Notes: a model not told the origin generated them from the letters alone. Shown: positions 16,948 to 25,590, numbered from the stretch's first letter. The stretch: 64,000 nt of DNA from Sphingopyxis macrogoltabida (GCF_001307295.1 NZ_CP012701.1:62001-126000), one strand, 5' to 3'. Translations and numbers: made by a program.

Positions 16948-17061
16948 TCGTGTCTCCTCATTTTTCTCATGCCACTCGGCACAACTATGCCTCACGCGCA
17001 CTACGTCGCACGCGGCACAGCAATCGACGGCATGGTTGATCTTCGCTTCGCGGACTGACAA

Positions 17062-17091
17062 TCGACATGATAGCGTCGCTCATTTCTTGAC
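17062..17091 (-). promoter_or_regulatory. Conserved 30-bp motif, copy 2 (between ligase 2 and the AraC gene)
   Basis: Partner of 13740-13770. It lies 31 bp before the AraC-family start and about 115 bp before the ligase start, a usual place for an AraC site that controls both a divergent operon and its own gene. Assignment as an operator is inferred from position and conservation. Confidence 0.5.
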
Positions 17092-17121
17092 TAGTTCGAC
17101 CACAAACGCCAAGTTCTGATC

Positions 17122-18141
17122 ATGTTGGAAGCGAGAGCCAAGCGTGATCCAGCGGCCTTGCGCGTGCTGGTCGAGGTCGCGAACGAGAGCGGGATGTCCG
17201 CGCCACGGCTGCTTTCGGGCACGAATTTGACGGCGGACCAGCTAGACAAGAGCGATCTCGAAATCGAGGCTTGGCAAGAGCTGCTCGCCATACGCAATCT
17301 TAGGCTGTTCAACGACGATGTGGGGCTCGGACTCGAGGTCGGACGGCGCCTCCACATCACAACGCTGGGTGTGTTGGGCTTCGCGATGCTGTCGAGCCGA
17401 AGCATCGTCGATGCGCTTTGGATGGCCAGCCGCTTTCAGTCGATCTCGCTATGGTTCTGCAAGCTCGACTTCGATTTGGACGCCAAGGTCGGCGTGTTCA
17501 CGGTGCTCGATCACGTGCTGCCCATGGCATGCCGGCCGTTCTGCGTCGCGCGCGGTCTGTCGTCGTTGCAGGAGTGGATGAGCGCGATGCTCGGCCGCGA
17601 AATCTTGCCGCTCTCGACCACGTTCAAGTTCGACCGTCCCGCAAGTGCTGCGCCGTTCGAACGGCACTTTGGGACGAACATTCTGTACGGCGCGAAAGCG
17701 AACCGGATCGAGTTCGAGGCGTCGCTGTTCGTGGAGCCGTTGCGGTTCGCCGACCACTGGACACGTACTTGGTGCGAACTCCAACTCGAGCAAGTGGCGC
17801 AGCGGCGCGCATCGACGACGCGCAATCGCGTGCGCAGCTTGATTATGGGTGCGCCGGGCGCCATACGTTCGGAGGAAGAGATCGCGAGAGAACTGCGAGT
17901 TCCAAGCAGCACGTTGCGCCGGCGCCTGCGTGCCGAAGGCACGACCTTTCGAACCATACGCGCAGAGGTTCTTCATGCGTTCGCGCGCGAGATGCTAATC
18001 TCCACGTCCATGACGATCGACGAGATCGCCGAGCGCGTCGGCTTCTCGGAGTCGGCGAGTTTTGTCCGCTCCTTCAAGAGGCTGCAGGGGGTTGCGCCCG
18101 GCACATGGCGACGCTCAGAGCGCGGTAATTCGACGAACTAA
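17122..18141 (+). CDS. AraC-family transcriptional regulator
   Basis: A 339-aa regulator with an N-terminal arabinose-binding-like domain (about 20-210, GLGLEVGRRLHITTLGVLGF is typical of this subgroup) and a C-terminal double helix-turn-helix (about 245-330). The latter includes REEL-type VPSSTLRRRLRAEGTTF and MTIDEIAERVGFSESASFVR, then FKRLQGVAPGTWRR. Such proteins activate catabolic operons when the substrate or its acid is bound. It is divergent from ligase 2 and the permease. PEG operons of Sphingopyxis are controlled by an AraC-type protein (PegR). No good Shine-Dalgarno is visible before the ATG at 17122, so the start is less sure than the family. Confidence 0.9.
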   Translation: MLEARAKRDPAALRVLVEVANESGMSAPRLLSGTNLTADQLDKSDLEIEAWQELLAIRNLRLFNDDVGLGLEVGRRLHITTLGVLGFAMLSSRSIVDALWMASRFQSISLWFCKLDFDLDAKVGVFTVLDHVLPMACRPFCVARGLSSLQEWMSAMLGREILPLSTTFKFDRPASAAPFERHFGTNILYGAKANRIEFEASLFVEPLRFADHWTRTWCELQLEQVAQRRASTTRNRVRSLIMGAPGAIRSEEEIARELRVPSSTLRRRLRAEGTTFRTIRAEVLHAFAREMLISTSMTIDEIAERVGFSESASFVRSFKRLQGVAPGTWRRSERGNSTN

Positions 18142-18203
18142 GCGTCGGCGCGGTCCTGTCAGAGCAAATGCACCACCTGTGCAACATTGTACAGCGCGGC
18201 TAG

Positions 18204-18929
18204 ATGTCTGGCATGCCAAAACCGCGCAAGCCAGCCAGTCCGTTCCGCTATTTCAACTCGTCACCCGAGGTGATCCGTTTGGTGGTGATGATGTATATGC
18301 GGTTTCCTCTGAGTCTGCGGAACGTCGAGGATATGATGGTCGAGCGCGGGCTCGATATCAGCCACGAGACGGTGCGCTTCTGGTGGAACAGGTTTGGACC
18401 AATGTTTGCCGCTGAACTCCGCAGGCGACGGGTGTCGCGAATGAAGGGCTTCCGCCACTGGAACTGGCACCTCGACGAAATGTACGTCAGGTTGAACGGA
18501 AAGATGGTCTATCTCTGGCGTGCGGTCGATCATGAGGGCGAAATACTCGAGAGTTTCGTCACTAAGAACAGGGACAAGAAGGCAGCCTTAGCCTTCATCA
18601 AAAAGGCGCTGAAACGCCACGGCCCGGTCGAAACCATCACTACTGACGGGCTACGTTCTTACGGTGCCGCAATGGACAAGCTCGGCAATCGCCACAAACA
18701 AAAGATCGGCCGCTGGGCAAACAATAGAGTGGAGAACAGCCATCTTCCCTTCAGGCGAAGGGAGCGGGCGATGCTTAGATTTAGGCAGGTGAAGTCCTTG
18801 CAGAAATTTGCTTCCGTCCATGGCAACGTCCACAGTCATTTTTATCTCGAACGCCACCTCGTCGATCGCCAGACCTACAAACGGGCCCGAACTGCCGCAT
18901 GGGCCGAGTGGCAGTCGTTGCTCGCCTGA
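18204..18929 (+). CDS. IS6-family transposase
   Basis: A 241-aa DDE transposase that moves its insertion sequence by copy-in cointegration. Asp91 (HLDEMYV), Asp148 (TTDGLRS) and Glu177 (NNRVENSH) form the catalytic triad. The N-terminal helix-turn-helix includes LSLRNVEDMMVERGL. C-terminal FRQVKSLQKFASVHGNVHSHF is typical of alphaproteobacterial IS6 members. Length is full and the frame is open, so it is probably active. Matching terminal inverted repeats could not be assigned with confidence in the flanks (18142-18203 and 18930-18990). It marks the border between the catabolic island and the patchwork next to it. Confidence 0.9.
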   Translation: MSGMPKPRKPASPFRYFNSSPEVIRLVVMMYMRFPLSLRNVEDMMVERGLDISHETVRFWWNRFGPMFAAELRRRRVSRMKGFRHWNWHLDEMYVRLNGKMVYLWRAVDHEGEILESFVTKNRDKKAALAFIKKALKRHGPVETITTDGLRSYGAAMDKLGNRHKQKIGRWANNRVENSHLPFRRRERAMLRFRQVKSLQKFASVHGNVHSHFYLERHLVDRQTYKRARTAAWAEWQSLLA

Positions 18930-19119
18930 GGCTCTACTCCAACTGCCCTAATCTTGCCTAAGCGCACTATGAGGGATTTACTCTGACAACACCTCGTTCA
19001 ATAAGCACTTGCCGGAGGAGACTGATGGAGCGGCGAACTTCTACGCGTTTGCGAAGAAATGAAGATCGACTCCAAGTTCATGTATTCGACTTCATCCGCA
19101 ATGGCTTCCGCCGACCGCA

Positions 19120-19377
19120 TTAGCCTCTCGTTTCTCTCACAAAGGCCGCTGCCTTCTCGGCATTGACGAGTTCAGCCACATCAACCTCAAGCGCGGTCGC
19201 AATTCTCTCGAGAACCAAGATCGATGGGTTGCGCACGCCGCGTTCAACACCGCTAATATAGCCGCGGTCAAAGCCGCTGTCGGTGGCAAAATCTTCTTGG
19301 CTGATCTCACGCTCCTTGCGTAACCGCTTCAGGTTCCAGCCAATTCGAGTGCGCGCGTCCATGGCGCTGATGATCAA
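19120..19377 (-). CDS. XRE-family helix-turn-helix regulator
   Basis: An 85-aa single-domain DNA-binding protein (80 aa from the inner ATG at 19362, MDARTRIG). The HTH_3 pattern is clear: LRKEREISQEDFATDSGFDR then YISGVERGVRNPS and LERIATALEVDVAEL. Such proteins repress their own promoter and neighbours, for example in toxin-antitoxin or phage-like modules. It is head to head with the DUF4238-like gene (19381-20376), with only a few bases between the open frames, so the control region must overlap one of the coding starts. Confidence 0.85.
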   Translation of the reverse strand: MIISAMDARTRIGWNLKRLRKEREISQEDFATDSGFDRGYISGVERGVRNPSILVLERIATALEVDVAELVNAEKAAAFVRETRG

Positions 19378-19380
19378 TCG

Positions 19381-20376
19381 ATGAGACTAATCAGCCCACG
19401 ACTTATAAGACTCATTTCTCTGGACTGTGCCTGCCGGTTCGACCACAGCAAGAGCGTAACTTTCTCTTGCCCTGGCGGTGCTGTGCTGGACTTGGTCGCC
19501 TTACTTGCTGATGCTGGGATAACCGACTACGAAAACTTTCTTGCTGTCGGGCTCAACCAGTTACGGGCGGCCGACGCTGACACAATTCCTATCCCGGAGG
19601 TTGCGGCCGAAATCGCAACACATCTCACGATCAGAACGGCGCATTTTCGTCGATTTGCAGCTGGAGCTGGCTCTCAAATGCTTGGAGCGATCGACAATCT
19701 GCTCCAGTCCGATCCGGCGGCGTTCGCACTATCAAGCGATCGCAAATCTTTGTCTAAGCTTATGCGCGAGCAGTTAGCGGAGGAGTGGAGCTTCAATCGC
19801 CAGAAATTCGAAGCTATCGGTATCGATCAGAACTCGATGCTGGATATTGTCCAGCGCTACTTCGAGCAGAACGGCGAAATGTTTTTCGCAGACGCATCGA
19901 AACTGATGGGGCAAGCACTAAAGCAAGGAAGCTTAGGCGTGGCTCAGATTGCAACGGATGCACAGCGCAGCGCGCTCTCGAGGCACCTTGTGCCGCCCGC
20001 TCGATTCGAAAAGCTCAAGACCCTCCGTTGGAGTGTGCTGGAAGGTTGCGATTTGGTGCTACCCGATTGTGTGGGATTGGCGCAGGATCATCAAAACGAA
20101 TGGATGCCGGTAATCTTGGCCGACCTAGACCAACTCAAGTCGATGTATCTGCCGATATCTCACGATCGGGCGTTGATGGGCACCCACAGCGAGCACCATG
20201 CCAGCGAGACGCCTTCCGTAGAAATACTGGCTGGATGCTCTTGGGACTTCTTTGTTTCACGCGATCGAAGTGAACGGGCTCTTGCGGCCAAAGGCCTCAT
20301 AAGATCACGCGTAACCGAATTTACCGATCGCGTGATCTCTAACAGCATCGCAGAAGTTTTGGCTGAAAATGAATGA
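19381..20376 (+). CDS. Hypothetical protein, weakly DUF4238-like
   Basis: A 331-aa protein without a catalytic motif I can name. The segment around 215-265 (LRWSVLEGCDLVLPDCVGLA ... MYLPISHDRALMG) resembles the later half of DUF4238 proteins, where a W-x-I/V strand is followed by a D-rich turn and a P-L/I-S block. The usual DUF4238 N-terminus (HYVPQ-type) is absent, so the gene may be N-terminally remodelled or the start misplaced. It is divergent from an XRE regulator and enclosed by mobile elements, a setting common for accessory or defence genes. Codon use is less GC-rich than that of its neighbours, which suggests transfer. Confidence 0.5.
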   Translation: MRLISPRLIRLISLDCACRFDHSKSVTFSCPGGAVLDLVALLADAGITDYENFLAVGLNQLRAADADTIPIPEVAAEIATHLTIRTAHFRRFAAGAGSQMLGAIDNLLQSDPAAFALSSDRKSLSKLMREQLAEEWSFNRQKFEAIGIDQNSMLDIVQRYFEQNGEMFFADASKLMGQALKQGSLGVAQIATDAQRSALSRHLVPPARFEKLKTLRWSVLEGCDLVLPDCVGLAQDHQNEWMPVILADLDQLKSMYLPISHDRALMGTHSEHHASETPSVEILAGCSWDFFVSRDRSERALAAKGLIRSRVTEFTDRVISNSIAEVLAENE

Positions 20377-20590
20377 GGGCAGGTATATGCGGGGACGCGC
20401 TGGGGGCTTTTTTGGGGGCCACTCGCCACACCGCTTCATCACATGGTCGAAAAACAGCCATTGTTGGCGCGACGCCGAGTCCTGTAAGCGCACCACTCTC
20501 CCGTTCATTCGCGCGCAATCGGCGGGTTGCGATAGCTGGCAGGCCGCATAAGCCATTTGCTTATGCTGTATTGCGATTGTAATACGGCGG

Positions 20591-21250
20591 GTGAGCATGA
20601 CGTGGTTTCGTAAATCCAAAACGCCCGAACCAGCGCCCGCTGCGCCATCGTTCGCGATGCCGGACACCCCCGGTTTCGATGCGCCGCCGCCGGTTGTTCC
20701 GGAAAGCCGCCGCCGCAAATGGCTGCGCCGCATATCGCGCGGCTTTGCGGTCTTCTGTATCCTGCTGCTTCTGCTCGTCGGCTGGCTGGCGCTCACCGCG
20801 CCCCTGTCAAAGTCGCTCGAACCAATTGCTCCGCCGCAGGTTACGCTGCTCGCGTCGGACGGCACCCCGATCGCGCGGTCGGGCGCGATCGTCGATGCGC
20901 CGGTGAAGGCCGCGGACCTGCCGAAACATGTCACCGGCGCCTTCCTCGCGATCGAGGACCGTCGCTTTTACAGCCATTGGGGGGTCGATCCGCGCAGCAT
21001 CGCGCGCGCGGTGTGGAGCAATGTCACGGGCGGGCGGACGCAGGGCGGCAGCACGATCACCCAGCAGCTGGCCAAATTCACCTTCCTGACCCCGAAACGC
21101 ACCCTTGGCCGCAAGGCGCGCGAGGCGCTGATCGCCTTCTGGCTCGAAGCGTGGCTGACCAAGGACGAGATCCTCGAACGCTATCTGGCGTCACCTCAAG
21201 GTTTGTGCGCCAGACAACGATTTGGCAGACATAATGCGAACATCGGCTAA
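20591..21250 (+). pseudogene. Truncated class A penicillin-binding protein (transglycosylase part only)
   Basis: The frame starts at GTG 20591 (or ATG 20597). It has a Pro-rich cytoplasmic tail, one membrane anchor (about 47-70, CILLLLLVGWLAL) and the start of the GT51 transglycosylase domain: FLAIEDRRFYSHWGVDP with the catalytic Glu, then GGSTITQQLAKFTFL. At about 21187 the gene runs into the inverted repeat of the Tn3 element, which supplies SPQGLCARQRFG and a stop. The rest of the transglycosylase and the whole transpeptidase are missing. The lost 3' part is not found at the other end of the transposon. Confidence 0.85.
21187..21236 (+). repeat. Left terminal inverted repeat of the Tn3-family unit
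   Basis: Begins GGCGTCACCTCAAGG and runs through GCGCCAGACAACGATTTGGC to ATAATG. It matches the complement of 31289-31338 with a single difference (A for G). Weaker similarity continues inward into the transposase tail at 21247-21309. Confidence 0.88.
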
Positions 21251-21309
21251 TTAGCGAGCTTGAGGCGCGACATGGGATCGTTGAGCTGGCGGAATTCACC
21301 GCCAGGCGG
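21247..21309 (-). pseudogene. C-terminal remnant of a second Tn3-family transposase
   Basis: On the minus strand the frame reads PGGEFRQLNDPMSRLKLAN then stops. The intact transposase at the right end finishes SPGEFRTLNDPMARLKLVA. The two tails are clearly related but not identical, so this is the end of a diverged sister transposon whose transposase gene pointed left. All upstream codons are gone. Confidence 0.8.
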
Positions 21310-21366
21310 ACGCTCCGCCTGCCCTCAAAGGCAGCCGCCGGGCAGGCTACGCCGCGGGGTACGATG

Positions 21367-21693
21367 CTACTGACATGGCCAAGCCTTCGCTAACGAGCGT
21401 TCAGCTCCGGCCACCATATGAACACTCATAAAATAGCTATTCTGCTCCGCCCAGCGTAAATATGCCGCGCGCAGCGCCGATCGGTCATAGCGTGGAGCGC
21501 GGCATTCCGCTTTTCGCGCGACGATCATCATGTCGAGCACGCCTTGGAGGTAAGCGCCGCATCGCGGCTCATTCGCTTGACAGCTTACGAACAACGCCGA
21601 GCCCGTCGCCGACGCGGGTTCGGTTTGGCCGATCGCACTATCAGGCAGGGCGGCCAAAGCGGCGCATAACAATATCCATCGCCTTGGCCGCAT
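21367..21693 (-). CDS. Exported Rap1a/Tai-like small protein
   Basis: A 108-aa protein with a signal peptide (1-22, cut near AIG-QT) and a mature part that has paired cysteines (about residues 34, 45, 64 and 107). The pattern LFVSCQANEPRCGAYLQGVLD resembles Rap1a/Tai-type periplasmic proteins (C-x(n)-C-x-x-Y-x-x-G). Members include immunity proteins of type VI effectors, and many are of unknown role. It is the leftmost complete cargo gene and reads in the same direction as the PepSY and DUF1259 genes. Family assignment is by motif only. Confidence 0.5.
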   Translation of the reverse strand: MRPRRWILLCAALAALPDSAIGQTEPASATGSALFVSCQANEPRCGAYLQGVLDMMIVARKAECRAPRYDRSALRAAYLRWAEQNSYFMSVHMVAGAERSLAKAWPCQ

Positions 21694-21768
21694 TTTCGTC
21701 TCCTATTCCGCAGTATCATTTCGGAAGGGGCGCACGGCCCTCGACGGCCGGCGCCCCGTGCTGATCCA

Positions 21769-22092
21769 TCATTCGCGGCCGAGCACCTGGCCTTCGGGCG
21801 TGACGAACAGTTCGATCGTCTTTCCGTCGCTGTTCTTGCCCTTGATTTCATAGAGCGTGCTTCCGTCCGCCTTTCGGGTGACTTGCTCCGCTTTGCTTAT
21901 TGACGCGAGTTGCGCGCGTGCCGCGTTCATCGCGGCCTCGGGCACCTGAGCAAGCGGGATGTCTCGTTCGCTGTGCTTGCCGATTATCCGGTTTTCGTTC
22001 GCCTCGTGGTTTTGCGCGATCGCCACGCCCGCGATCGCCAGCGCGGCCGCGCCCACGCCTGCGACAACAGTGAGAGTTCGTTTGCTAGCCAT
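21769..22092 (-). CDS. Exported PepSY-domain protein
   Basis: 107 aa from the ATG at 22092, chosen because AGGAAG lies just upstream and the peptide starts as a signal sequence (MASKRTLTVVAGVGAAALAI). The longer frame from 22173 overlaps the DUF1259 gene. The mature part has one PepSY module: AAMNAARAQLASISKAEQV, then LYEIKGKNSDGKTIELFVTPEGQVL. PepSY domains occur in periplasmic proteins near metal-response genes. The gene follows the DUF1259 gene closely and is probably co-transcribed with it. The role in the chromate cargo is unknown. Confidence 0.75.
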   Translation of the reverse strand: MASKRTLTVVAGVGAAALAIAGVAIAQNHEANENRIIGKHSERDIPLAQVPEAAMNAARAQLASISKAEQVTRKADGSTLYEIKGKNSDGKTIELFVTPEGQVLGRE

Positions 22093-22169
22093 GTTCCATT
22101 CCACTTCCTGCATAAGGGCCGTGGGGTCGGGCGGGCGGCGGTTACGGCCCAATGAGCCGTCGTCCGAGT

Positions 22170-23060
22170 TCAACTCCTCTGATTGTTCATCCTGTCGAGC
22201 GCCGCGCGCAGCCCACGGGCGAGCTTGGCTGCGTCGTCGTTGGCCCAGAAGTGCATGAAGAACAGCCGCGGCTCGTCGTTTAGCATATGATTATGCAGCG
22301 CCGTGACCTCGATCCCGTTCGTCCGCAGCACGCGCAGGACCGGATCGACCTCGTTTGCGACAAGTACGAAATCGCCGGTGATGGCGGCTCGGCCGTCCCC
22401 GGTTGGCTGAAAGTTGATCGCGGTCGCCGTGCCCATCGTCGGCGGAGTCTCCATATCGCCGTCCATCAGCCGCTCGGCGCGCGGAAAGCTGTATTGGAGG
22501 ATGCCACCGGCCGTCTTGCCCTCACCGCCCATCAACCGGTTGAGCGCGGCCACATCGAGGTCGAGCCGCGATGCGGCTGCGCTGGCCGAAGGCGATTGCG
22601 GCGCGGCGAGCGGGGTCCGACTGGCTGATAGCGCTTGCCGGAGCGCGGCCGCGAGCTTCACCGGGTCGCCGTGGCCGGCAATGTGCATGTACATGGTCGC
22701 AGGCGAAGAGCGGAGCAGGTGATTGTGGAGCGCGGTGATCGTAAAACCGCTTGCGAGCAGGCGGCTCAAAACGGGGTTCACCTCGTCGTGGGTCAGCACG
22801 AGATCGCCCATCACCATCGCCTCGTCGCCCATCGGCTGAAACGCCGCCCAAGAGCCGAGCGCGAGGGAGGGCTTGATCGTCACCCCATCCAGCGTGACGC
22901 TCAGGTCCGAACGCGGGAAGCTGTAGCGGTGAACGCCCCCCGGCTGTTCGGCCCCCGCTCGTCCTATCGCCCGGTCGACAGCCGACCAGTCCGGCGCTGC
23001 CCATGCCGGGCTTGCCAGCAGGAGGCTGGCGAATCCCAAGGCGATGGTCTTTTTCAGCAT
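22170..23060 (-). CDS. Exported protein with two DUF1259 (LppY/LpqO-like) domains
   Basis: A 296-aa protein with a signal peptide (1-21, AWA-AP). Two repeats follow: about 25-145 (QPGGVHRYSFPRSDLSVTLDG ... TALHNHLLRSSPATMYMHIAG) and about 160-290 (AGGILQYSFPRAERLMDG ... TALHNHMLNDEPRLFFMHFWA). Each has the ALHNH motif of DUF1259. The His-rich ALHNH and MHIAG/MHFWA motifs could bind metal. DUF1259 genes are often next to chromate genes, but the activity is not known. It is divergent from chrB. Confidence 0.8.
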   Translation of the reverse strand: MLKKTIALGFASLLLASPAWAAPDWSAVDRAIGRAGAEQPGGVHRYSFPRSDLSVTLDGVTIKPSLALGSWAAFQPMGDEAMVMGDLVLTHDEVNPVLSRLLASGFTITALHNHLLRSSPATMYMHIAGHGDPVKLAAALRQALSASRTPLAAPQSPSASAAASRLDLDVAALNRLMGGEGKTAGGILQYSFPRAERLMDGDMETPPTMGTATAINFQPTGDGRAAITGDFVLVANEVDPVLRVLRTNGIEVTALHNHMLNDEPRLFFMHFWANDDAAKLARGLRAALDRMNNQRS

Positions 23061-23184
23061 AATTGATCCTTCATCAGCGCACTCGACACGGAAAGCCTCA
23101 CGTCATGCGAGCGCGCCGCCGGCGAGCCGCGACATTGCGCTCCGGTTTCTTTCTTCGGGATAAGCAGTCCTATGCTCATGAGGC

Positions 23185-23213
23185 TTGTGATGCAACCCTT
23201 ACACTTGTAGGCT
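23185..23213 (+). promoter_or_regulatory. Candidate promoter of the chromate operon
   Basis: TTGTGA (23185-23190) and TAGGCT (23208-23213) are spaced 17 bp, 15 bp before the chrB ATG at 23229. ChrB-type proteins regulate their own operon in response to chromate, so an operator is expected here. None is proven. Confidence 0.35.
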
Positions 23214-23228
23214 AGTGACGATACAACT

Positions 23229-24179
23229 ATGACAAACACACAAGCTTCCCCTTGGTTGCTCCTGATCCCGCAGCTTCCGGCTAAGCCTGCCTATTTGCGG
23301 GTGAAGGTCTGGCGGCGTTTGCAGGCGATCGGGGCCGCGCCGCTCAAGAACGCCGTCCATGCGCTCCCCAATCGCGAGGACACGCGCGCGCTGTTCGAAG
23401 AACTGCATCGCGAGATCACCGAAAATGGCGGCGAGGCGCTGATCCTCGAAGCGCGCCTTGTCGGCGGCATGGGCGATGCGGAGCTGCGCGGAGTGTTCGA
23501 CGCTGCGCGTGACGCCGACTATGAGGAGTTGGCACGCGAGGCGCGCGCGCTGTGTGAGGGCGAGTATGTCGCGGCGGCGGATGTGGGCCGCCTGCGCAAA
23601 CGCCTGAACGAGGTCGCCGCGATCGACTTTTTCGGTGCGCATGGTCGGCAGGCGGCACAGGCCGCCATCACCGAGGCGGACCGCCGCTCTCACCAACATC
23701 CCGATGTGAGCGGCCCCGGTGCGCCCGAGCTGACCCCGGCGGAGCTAAAGCGCCGCGTTTGGGTGACGCGCCGCCATGTCCATGTCGATCGCATCGCGTC
23801 CGCCTGGCTCATTCGCCGCTTCATCGACCCCGAGGCGAGCTTCAAGTTCGTCGAGGGCAAAGGATATGTGCCGGAGCCTGACGAACTGAGGTTCGACATG
23901 GCGGACGCTGAGTTCACCCACGAAGGCGACCGCTGCTCCTTCGAGACCTTGGTGTTCCTCACCGGTCTCGAGACCGACCCCGCGCTGCGGGCGCTCGGCG
24001 AAATTGTTCACGACCTTGATATTGCCGATGCTCGGTTCGAGCGCCCGGAAACTCCGGGAGTGAGCGCGCTTATCGCCGGCATCTGTGCCGGCACCGACGA
24101 CGACGAGGAGCGGATCGCGCGCGGATCGACCGCGCTCGACGGATTCTATGCTCACTTCACCCGGCGAAAAGAGGACTAA
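23229..24179 (+). CDS. chrB: Chromate resistance protein ChrB (regulator)
   Basis: A 316-aa ChrB with both usual parts: the N-terminal domain (SPWLLLIPQLPAKPAYLRVKVWRRLQAIGAA, 7-37) and the C-terminal domain with VTRRHVHVDRIASAWLIRRF (about 179-198), DMADAEFTHEGDRCSFET and a late acidic run. ChrB senses chromate and controls chr genes. The ATG is followed 950 bp later by chrA with a 2-bp gap, so they are one operon with the superoxide dismutase and Cj0069 genes. Full length, no defects. Confidence 0.9.
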   Translation: MTNTQASPWLLLIPQLPAKPAYLRVKVWRRLQAIGAAPLKNAVHALPNREDTRALFEELHREITENGGEALILEARLVGGMGDAELRGVFDAARDADYEELAREARALCEGEYVAAADVGRLRKRLNEVAAIDFFGAHGRQAAQAAITEADRRSHQHPDVSGPGAPELTPAELKRRVWVTRRHVHVDRIASAWLIRRFIDPEASFKFVEGKGYVPEPDELRFDMADAEFTHEGDRCSFETLVFLTGLETDPALRALGEIVHDLDIADARFERPETPGVSALIAGICAGTDDDEERIARGSTALDGFYAHFTRRKED

Positions 24180-24181
24180 AG

Positions 24182-25579
24182 ATGGAGGCCAGCGCACGCG
24201 CTGAAATCGCAGTCGAGACGCTGCACGAGCACGGCATCAGCTTTGGCGAGGCGGTGCGCGTCTGGATCAGGGTCGCGCTGCTCAGCTTCGGCGGACCGGC
24301 GGGCCAGATAGCGGTGATGCATCGCATCCTGGTCGAGGAGAAGCGCTGGATCGGCGAGGAGCGGTTCCTCCACGCGCTCAACTATTGCATGCTGCTGCCC
24401 GGCCCTGAAGCGCAACAGCTAGCTGTCTATATTGGCTGGTTGCTCCATAAGACCAAGGGCGGCCTGGTCGCGGGCGCGCTATTCGTGCTGCCCGGCTTCC
24501 TCGCGATTTTAGGGCTCAGCTATGTCTATGTGCTGCTCGGCGAAGTGGCGCTGGTCGAGGGATTGTTCTTCGGATTGAAGGCCGCCGTGCTGGCGGTGGT
24601 GCTACAGGCGGTGGTCCGGGTGGGTTCGCGTGCCTTGAAGAACAACGTCATGCGCGGTTTTGCCGCGCTGGCGTTCGTCGCGATCTTCGTGCTCGACGTG
24701 CCCTTCCCGCTGATCGTGCTTGCCGCCGCGCTGATCGGCTTCTTCGGTGGCCGCGCTGGTTACGCCGCATTCAAGGGCGGCGGCGGTCATGGTCCCGCCG
24801 GCGCTGAGATAATCCACGACCGCGACACCGCTCTTGGCGAGGGCCTTCCCGACCATGCCCGGCCGAACCTCTCTTGGTCGCTGCGCATCTCCGGCGTCCT
24901 GCTGCTGCTCTGGCTCGGGCCGGTCGCAGCGCTGCTGTTCGCGTTCGGCCCCGACGACGTGTTCAGCCGCATCGCCACCTTCTTCAGCCAGATGGCGGTG
25001 GTGACCTTCGGCGGCGCCTATGCGGTGCTCGCCTATGTCGCGCAGGAGGCAGTCGAGACCTATGGCTGGCTCCAGCCCGGCGAGATGCTCGACGGGCTCG
25101 GCATGGCCGAGACCACGCCCGGGCCGCTGATCATGGTGACGCAGTTCGTCGGCTTCCTCGCGGCCTTCCGCGAAGCGACCGGGCTGCCGCCGCTCGTCGC
25201 CGCGACCTTCGGCGCAATCCTCACCACCTGGGTTACCTTCCTGCCATGCTTCCTGTGGATCTTCGCCGGCGCGCCATTCATCGAGCGGCTGCGCGGCAAC
25301 CGCGCATTGTCGGCCGCGCTTTCGGCGATCACCGCCGCAGTGGTCGGCGTGATCCTCAATCTGGCGGTCTGGTTTGGTATCCACACTCTGTTCGAGCAAG
25401 TCCGCGAAGTGCCGTTCGCAGCCGGCACCATCGATCTCCCAGTCCTAACGTCCGTCAACTGGCCGGCGCTGGCGCTCGCGGTGGGTGCGATACTCGCCAT
25501 GTTCCGGTTCAAGGCCGGCATGCTGCCGGTGCTCGGCGTCTGCTCGGTCCTCGGGGCCGCATATGTAATGATCATCTGA
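24182..25579 (+). CDS. chrA: Chromate efflux transporter ChrA
   Basis: A 465-aa inner-membrane protein with two homologous halves of the CHR family. The half motifs are visible: SFGGPAGQIAVMHR and PGPEAQQLAVYIGWL in the first, TFGGAYAVLAYV and ETTPGPLIMVTQFVGF in the second. It exports chromate using the proton gradient. Length fits the long-chain CHR type. It lies 2 bp after chrB and 11 bp before the superoxide dismutase gene. No defects. Confidence 0.93.
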   Translation: MEASARAEIAVETLHEHGISFGEAVRVWIRVALLSFGGPAGQIAVMHRILVEEKRWIGEERFLHALNYCMLLPGPEAQQLAVYIGWLLHKTKGGLVAGALFVLPGFLAILGLSYVYVLLGEVALVEGLFFGLKAAVLAVVLQAVVRVGSRALKNNVMRGFAALAFVAIFVLDVPFPLIVLAAALIGFFGGRAGYAAFKGGGGHGPAGAEIIHDRDTALGEGLPDHARPNLSWSLRISGVLLLLWLGPVAALLFAFGPDDVFSRIATFFSQMAVVTFGGAYAVLAYVAQEAVETYGWLQPGEMLDGLGMAETTPGPLIMVTQFVGFLAAFREATGLPPLVAATFGAILTTWVTFLPCFLWIFAGAPFIERLRGNRALSAALSAITAAVVGVILNLAVWFGIHTLFEQVREVPFAAGTIDLPVLTSVNWPALALAVGAILAMFRFKAGMLPVLGVCSVLGAAYVMII

Positions 25580-25590
25580 AGGAGTGACGC

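Noticed and set aside
196..17061. Naming the catabolic genes pegA, pegB, pegC, pegD, pegE and pegR
   Set aside because: The parts list fits, but the order differs, there are two ligases, and substrate cannot be read from the sequence.
18142..18990. Terminal inverted repeats of the IS6 element
   Set aside because: GGCTCT directly after the transposase stop resembles an IS6 end, but no matching left end could be found by eye.
19040..19084. Short frame ending TDGAANFYAFAKK
   Set aside because: Only about 25 codons, with no family match strong enough to call a remnant.
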